A DNA stretch of 41,759 nucleotides from Actinomycetes bacterium (GTDB lineage Bacteria; Actinomycetota; Acidimicrobiia; Acidimicrobiales; CADCSY01). The notes beneath the pieces are model-generated. The model was not told the origin of the DNA, made no database searches, and saw only the letters and a list, made by a program, of their open reading frames with translations. Positions 38,340 to 41,759 of the stretch are shown in pieces. Position 1 is the stretch's first letter. Each line of letters begins with the position of its first letter. Location: the NCBI GenBank assembly GCA_025464025.1, contig JAODBP010000102.1, positions 1 through 41,759 of the forward strand, written 5' to 3'. The translations under genes were made by a program, and so were the position numbers.

Positions 38340-38681
38340 GTGGATGTGTGGCTGTGGGCCGTGCGGCTCTACAAGACCCGGTCGGCGGCCACCGCCGGGT
38401 GCCGGGGTGGCCACGTGCGCGTCAACGGGGCGCCGGCCAAGGCCGCCACCCCGGTGAAGGTGGGCGACCGCGTCGAGGCGTTCGTGGGGCGCGAGCGCAT
38501 CCTCGAGGTCGTCACCGTCATCGACAAGCGGGTGGGCGCGCCGGTGGCCGCAACCTGCCTGGTCGACCACAGCCCGGCCGTGCCGGTGGTGGAGCGGGAG
38601 GCGCCGGTGTTCGCCCGTGAGCGGGGCGCCGGCCGGCCCACCAAGCGCGAGCGCCGGGAGCTGGATCGCTTCAGGCAGTGA
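38340..38681 (+). CDS. S4-domain RNA-binding protein (Hsp15-like)
   Basis: A 113-aa protein opening VDVWLWAVRLYKTRSAATAGCRGGHVRVNGAPAKAATPVKVGDRVEAF, the S4 RNA-binding fold as in Hsp15/HslR, which rescues stalled 50S subunits carrying nascent chains. The C-terminus is basic (GAGRPTKRERRELDRFRQ), as in family members. GTG 38340 is the first start after an in-frame stop, so the start is well fixed. It is divergent from the Ddn-like gene (40 bp) and convergent with the DUF427 gene, overlapping it by 11 bp. Confidence 0.87.
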   Translation: MDVWLWAVRLYKTRSAATAGCRGGHVRVNGAPAKAATPVKVGDRVEAFVGRERILEVVTVIDKRVGAPVAATCLVDHSPAVPVVEREAPVFARERGAGRPTKRERRELDRFRQ

Positions 38682-38958
38682 CCTCGACGCCCTTCCAGAA
38701 GGCCACCCGACCGAGGATCTCGGCCGCCGCCTCCTTGGGCTCGGGGTAGTACCAGGCGGCGTCGCCGTTGCGCTGGCCGTCGACCACCACGTCGTAGTAG
38801 CTGGCCGTGCCCTTCCAGGGGCAGTCGGTGTGGAGCTCGCTCGCCTCCAGCACGCCGGCCTCGACGTCCTCGATGGGGAAGTAGTGGTTGTCCTCCACCA
38901 CGACCGTGCGATCGCTCGACGCGATCACCTTGCCCTGCCACTTCGCGGTCACCGTCAT
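38671..38958 (-). CDS. DUF427 family protein
   Basis: A 95-aa protein from ATG 38958 (MTVTAKWQGKVIASSDRTVVVEDNHYFPIEDV). CPWKGTASYYDVVVDGQRNGDAAWYYPEPKEAAAEILGRVAFWKGVEV is the DUF427 signature, including the conserved CxWKGxAxYY and the AWxYxxP block. Function unknown. A TTG five codons earlier gives an alternative start, but the family usually begins with this MxxxAxW pattern. Same strand as the metallopeptidase upstream, 36 bp apart. Confidence 0.88.
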   Translation of the reverse strand: MTVTAKWQGKVIASSDRTVVVEDNHYFPIEDVEAGVLEASELHTDCPWKGTASYYDVVVDGQRNGDAAWYYPEPKEAAAEILGRVAFWKGVEVTA

Positions 38959-38994
38959 GTGCTGGCCCAACACCCGCTCGGTCGCGGCGATTCC

Positions 38995-39471
38995 TCACTC
39001 GTCGGGTGCCAGCCCCTTGGCGATGAGGAAGCCGGTGGCCCGCTCGGCCTTCGGGTAGCGGTCGACCAGGGCCTGGAACGCCGGGCCGTGCGACGGCACC
39101 ACCAGGTGGGCCAGCTCGTGGACGAGGACGAAGTCGAGCACCCACCGGGGCCACGGGACCAGGGCCGAGGACACCCGGATGGTGCCGTCGGCCGGCGTGC
39201 ACGAGCCCCAGCGGCTGGTCTGGTTGTCGACCCACCGCACCGACACCGGCTCGGGCAGGTCGTAGCGGCGGGCCAGGACCCGGGCCCGGGCGTCGACATC
39301 GACGGCGTCGGTCGACTGCCTGCGCTCGAACTTGCGCCGCATCTCCTCGACCCACTTGGCCTCGTCGGCCGCGCCCATCCAACCCGGCAGTCGGACCTCG
39401 AGCACGTCGCCCACCATCCGGGCCGACACCGTCTTGCGGCGACGGTTGGAACGCACGACCCGGAGGTCCAT
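38995..39471 (-). CDS. YgjP-like (DUF45/WLM) metallopeptidase-type protein
   Basis: A 158-aa protein from ATG 39471 (MDLRVVRSNRRRKTVSARMVGD). SRWGSCTPADGTIRVSSALVPWP precedes the zinc motif HELAH (118-122) and the third ligand region SHGPAF (His128), the arrangement of YgjP/SprT-like M48-type domains. The usual N-terminal RRSxRxxTxxxRV pattern is present. The ATG overlaps the stop of the histidine phosphatase (TGATG). Probably a cytoplasmic zinc protease; target unknown. The frame extends upstream through the phosphatase gene, but that is not used. Confidence 0.87.
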   Translation of the reverse strand: MDLRVVRSNRRRKTVSARMVGDVLEVRLPGWMGAADEAKWVEEMRRKFERRQSTDAVDVDARARVLARRYDLPEPVSVRWVDNQTSRWGSCTPADGTIRVSSALVPWPRWVLDFVLVHELAHLVVPSHGPAFQALVDRYPKAERATGFLIAKGLAPDE

Positions 39472-40061
39472 CAGACCTCGGGCGGGGCCGTGACCCGCAC
39501 GTCGTGCACATCGATGAGCAGGATGGTCTCGCCCGGTCGCAGCTCGCCGCCGACCACGTCGACCACCCGGCCGCCGAGGTTCGGCGTGCGGGCGTGGGTC
39601 TGGCCCAGCAGCCGGTCGACGGCGCCGATCACCCCGCCGTGGGTCACCACCAGCACCGACTCGCCCGCAGCCTCGAGGGTGCGGAGGGCGGGCACGACCC
39701 GGTCGAGCACCGATTCGTCGTCCTCGTAGCCCTCGGGCCGCTCGCCGCTCTCGATGAACCCGGGGTAGGCGGCCTCGATCTCGTGGCGGGTCATCCCCTC
39801 CCAGGGCCCGGCGTCGCGCTCGCGCAGGGCGGCGTCGACGATGACCGGCCCCACGCCCAGCTCGCCGGCGATGATCTCGGCCGTGGCGCTGGCCCGCTGG
39901 AGGTCGGACGCCACGATGGCGTCCATGGCGCCCACGCCCTTGGCCGCCACCTGGGCCTGGAGCTGGCCCAGCTCGCTGAGCGGGGGGTCGGCCCAGCCCT
40001 GCCACCTGCCGGAGGCGTTCCACTCCGATTCACCGTGGCGGACGAGGAGCAGGCGGGTCAC
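39471..40061 (-). CDS. Histidine phosphatase superfamily protein (phosphoglycerate mutase-like)
   Basis: A 196-aa protein from GTG 40061 (VTRLLLVRHGESEWNASGRWQGWADPPLSELG). The catalytic RHG motif carries the phosphorylated His; the second basic residue pair lies in VASDLQRASATAEIIAG, the acid in LRERDAGPWEGMTRHE, and the second His in VLVVTHGGVIGAV. It could be a phosphatase or a cofactor-dependent mutase; the short length and lack of the mutase insertions favour a phosphatase. Coupled to the downstream metallopeptidase by TGATG. Divergent from the MaoC gene by 57 bp. Confidence 0.88.
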   Translation of the reverse strand: MTRLLLVRHGESEWNASGRWQGWADPPLSELGQLQAQVAAKGVGAMDAIVASDLQRASATAEIIAGELGVGPVIVDAALRERDAGPWEGMTRHEIEAAYPGFIESGERPEGYEDDESVLDRVVPALRTLEAAGESVLVVTHGGVIGAVDRLLGQTHARTPNLGGRVVDVVGGELRPGETILLIDVHDVRVTAPPEV

Positions 40062-40118
40062 GGCGGCGACGGTACCCGGGCCGTGTGACAGCGCTGGTCC
40101 GCCAGGTAGCTTGCGCGC

Positions 40119-40961
40119 ATGCCGCTTCCCCTGGACAAGCTCGGGGTCACCTACCCGGAGAAGGTGGCGACGATCGACGCCGCCCGGGCCCTGGCCTACG
40201 CCGCCGCCACCAACGACGACAACGAGGCCTACACCTCGGGCCGGCTGGTCCCGCCGGTGTTCGCGGTCGTCCCCGCCTTCGACAACGTGGGCGAGGTCGG
40301 CGCCGACGTCATCCCGCCCGAGAACCTGCTGAGCCTGGTCCACGGCGAGCAGGACATCCACCTGCACAAGCCGCTGGTGCCGGGCACCACCCTGCGCTCG
40401 AAGGCCACCTTCCTCTCGGCCCGCGCCGGCAGCACCAGCACCCGGATCACGACCCGGGTCGACTCGACCGACGACGCCGGCGAGCTGGTGGCCGAGCAGT
40501 ACTTCACCATCTTCCTGCGGGGCCTCACCGACGCCACCTCGGCCGGTCCCGACAAGCCGGGCCACGACTTCCCCGAGGAGGCCCGGGCCACGCCCGTCGG
40601 CGAGGTCACCATCCACGTCGACGACGACCAGACGTTCCGCTACCGGGACGCCTCGGGCGACATGAACCCCATCCACGTCGACGACGAGATCGCCCGTTCG
40701 GTGGGCCTGCCCGGGAAGATCCTCCACGGCCTGTGCACCATGGCCATGACCAGCCAGGCCGTCATCACCACGGTGGCCGGCGGCGACCCGGCCCGGCTCA
40801 AGCGCCTGGCCGTGCGCTTCGCCGCCAACGTCCTGCCCGGCAACGACGTGGTCACCACCATCTACGCCGCCGGCGAGGGGGACGGCCGCACGCACTACGC
40901 GTTCGAGGCCACCTCGGCGGGCGCCACCGTCATCAAGAACGGGTGGGCCGAGGTCGAGTGA
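40119..40961 (+). CDS. MaoC-like dehydratase/hydratase (double hot-dog)
   Basis: A 280-aa protein. The N-terminal hot-dog is FAS1/HTD-type (AYAAATNDDNEAYTSGRLVPPVFAVVPAF, HGEQDIHLHKPLVPGTTL). The C-terminal half is the MaoC domain with the catalytic YRDASGDMNPIHVDDEIARSVGLPGKILHGLCTMAM, in which Asp (of GDMNPIH) and His form the dyad. It should hydrate a trans-2-enoyl-CoA or thioester. The stop overlaps the GTG of the MoaD/ThiS-like gene. Confidence 0.88.
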   Translation: MPLPLDKLGVTYPEKVATIDAARALAYAAATNDDNEAYTSGRLVPPVFAVVPAFDNVGEVGADVIPPENLLSLVHGEQDIHLHKPLVPGTTLRSKATFLSARAGSTSTRITTRVDSTDDAGELVAEQYFTIFLRGLTDATSAGPDKPGHDFPEEARATPVGEVTIHVDDDQTFRYRDASGDMNPIHVDDEIARSVGLPGKILHGLCTMAMTSQAVITTVAGGDPARLKRLAVRFAANVLPGNDVVTTIYAAGEGDGRTHYAFEATSAGATVIKNGWAEVE

Positions 40962-41194
40962 CCGTGCTGCGGCTGTTCGCGTCGGCCCGGGAGGCCGCCG
41001 GCACCGGGCGGGCCGACATCGACGCGGCGACGGTCGGCGCCGTGCTCGACGAGGCCCGGGTCCGCTTCGGCGAGGGCTTCGCCGCCGTGCTCGAGCGGTC
41101 GCGGGTGTGGCGCAACGGTGACCCGGCCTCGCTCGACGACCCGGTGGGCCCCGACGACGAGGTCGCCGTCCTCCCACCGGTCTCGGGTGGCTGA
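40958..41194 (+). CDS. MoaD/ThiS-family ubiquitin-like sulfur carrier
   Basis: A 78-aa protein from GTG 40958 (VTVLRLFASAREAAGTGRADI) with the beta-grasp pattern. It ends ...VAVLPPVSGG, the C-terminal Gly-Gly that is adenylated and thiocarboxylated. It resembles MoaD more than ThiS (AREAAGxxRxxx, PPVSGG). No moaE or moeB partner is in the window, and coupling to the MaoC gene (GTGA overlap) is unusual, so its acceptor pathway is open. Confidence 0.85.
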   Translation: MTVLRLFASAREAAGTGRADIDAATVGAVLDEARVRFGEGFAAVLERSRVWRNGDPASLDDPVGPDDEVAVLPPVSGG

Positions 41195-41759
41195 GCGGCT
41201 GCCCCTCGCCGTCGCCCCCGACGCCGACGGGCCCAAGGTCCGGCTCGGCGTGGCCTGGTTCGTCGCCACCGTGGCCGCCGCCGTGGTGGCCCAGCTGCTG
41301 CTCGCCCTGGTGCTGGCGGCGGCCGCCGCCGTGGCCGCCGACCAGGTGGTTCGCCTGCACGGCAAGGGCGAGGACGACCTGCTGGTCGACCCCCTGCGCC
41401 TCCCGGCCGTGCTCGGGGCCGCTGCCCTCCCGCTGGCCGCCGTGGTCGGGGCCGACCTGGTCGCCGCCGCCCTCGCCGCCACGGTGCTCGTGGTCCTCGT
41501 GCACCGGATCTTCAGCGGTCCGGCGGAGGGTGCGGTGGCCGACCTCGCCCTGGTGCTGGTGGCGGCCGTCCCCTTCGGCCTGGCCGCTGCCGCTCCGGTG
41601 CTGGCCGCCGAGCTGGCACCGGCCGCCGCCGTGGTCCTGCTCGTGCTGGTGGCCGCCTACGACGCCGGTGACTTCCTCGTCGGGACCGGCGCCGGCTCCC
41701 CCTGGGAGGGTCCGGTGGCGGGCGTGGCCGCGGTGGCCGTGTGCGGGTTCGGCGCCTGG
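41187..41759 (+). CDS. Membrane protein, C-terminus beyond the window; CdsA-like candidate
   Basis: An open frame of 191 codons from GTG 41187 (V-A-E-R-L-P-L-A-V-A-P) to the right edge, overlapping the MoaD-like stop by 8 bases. About five hydrophobic segments alternate with short loops. YDAGDFLVGTGAGSPWEGPVAGVAAVAV near the edge resembles the conserved D-x-x-x-F/Y-x-G...G-x-x-x-G region of phosphatidate cytidylyltransferase-like proteins, but the diagnostic C-terminal signature is outside the window. Function is therefore tentative. Confidence 0.55.
   Translation, partial: MAERLPLAVAPDADGPKVRLGVAWFVATVAAAVVAQLLLALVLAAAAAVAADQVVRLHGKGEDDLLVDPLRLPAVLGAAALPLAAVVGADLVAAALAATVLVVLVHRIFSGPAEGAVADLALVLVAAVPFGLAAAAPVLAAELAPAAAVVLLVLVAAYDAGDFLVGTGAGSPWEGPVAGVAAVAVCGFGAW

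Overview
The window is about 41.8 kb of very GC-rich, gene-dense bacterial DNA. GTG starts are common, adjacent genes often overlap by 1-8 bases, and there is a WhiB regulator, a SigB/F/G-type sigma factor, Orn, an Rv2578c-type radical SAM protein, four luciferase-like (LLM) F420-type oxidoreductases and a Ddn-type F420 enzyme. Together these indicate an actinobacterium. The cell-wall-binding type 2 repeats and the 42-residue GYWL repeats suit the class Acidimicrobiia (Iamia/Ilumatobacter-like), but that class assignment is an inference.

Layout. 0-5.8 kb: a quaternary-amine (glycine betaine/choline-type) ABC importer. Its ATPase is cut by the left edge and faces away from two permeases and a lipoprotein binding protein; a 1036-aa secreted beta-helix/cell-wall-binding protein lies between. 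5.8-7.3 kb: a radical SAM gene (SplB/COG1533-like, Rv2578c family) with a LexA box in its promoter and a 137-aa mini-intein placed exactly at the third cysteine of its CxxxCxxC motif. 7.3-11.4 kb: PdxH-like oxidase, a secreted delta-60/GYWL-repeat protein, and an orphan type-1 periplasmic binding protein. 11.4-14.8 kb: an LLM enzyme, CcdA plus TlpA/ResA thiol-redox genes, a 103-bp nested inverted repeat, and a WhiB7-like gene behind a 77-codon leader ORF and an intrinsic terminator (attenuator). 14.8-19.6 kb: MFS protein, LLM enzyme, enoyl-CoA hydratase, acyl-ACP thioesterase-like protein, nitroreductase, and a PadR regulator with a palindromic operator. 19.6-25.7 kb: metallo-beta-lactamase-fold hydrolase, Orn, dUTPase, YibE/F protein, stand-alone LigD polymerase domain, CsbD, and a stress sigma factor with two RsbW-like ATPases. 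25.6-27.3 kb: a lower-GC patch with a LexA-box HNH nuclease, a CsaA-like protein, tRNA-Lys(TTT), and an unknown gene whose 3' end runs antisense into the tRNA, which looks like an integration scar. 27.3-33.8 kb: small genes, a methyltransferase/LLM/Rrf2 operon, a secreted matrixin-like protease with GYWL repeats, an ABC-F ATPase, and a coiled-coil protein. 33.8-41.8 kb: UbiB-like kinase, a SnoaL/LLM/phosphotransferase operon, a Ddn-like enzyme, S4 protein, DUF427, YgjP-like metallopeptidase, histidine phosphatase, MaoC, MoaD/ThiS-like protein, and a membrane protein cut by the right edge.

Most of the window is ordinary chromosome. The strongest unusual signals are: (1) two exact CGAAC-N4-GTTCG LexA boxes, each 1-2 bp upstream of a -10 element, in front of the intein-bearing radical SAM gene and the HNH gene; (2) an intein that must splice to complete an iron-sulfur cluster motif; (3) the WhiB7-type attenuator with a long, well-initiated leader ORF; (4) the 103-bp nested inverted repeat; and (5) the tRNA-Lys scar. 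All functional calls come from reading motifs by eye; no database search was run.
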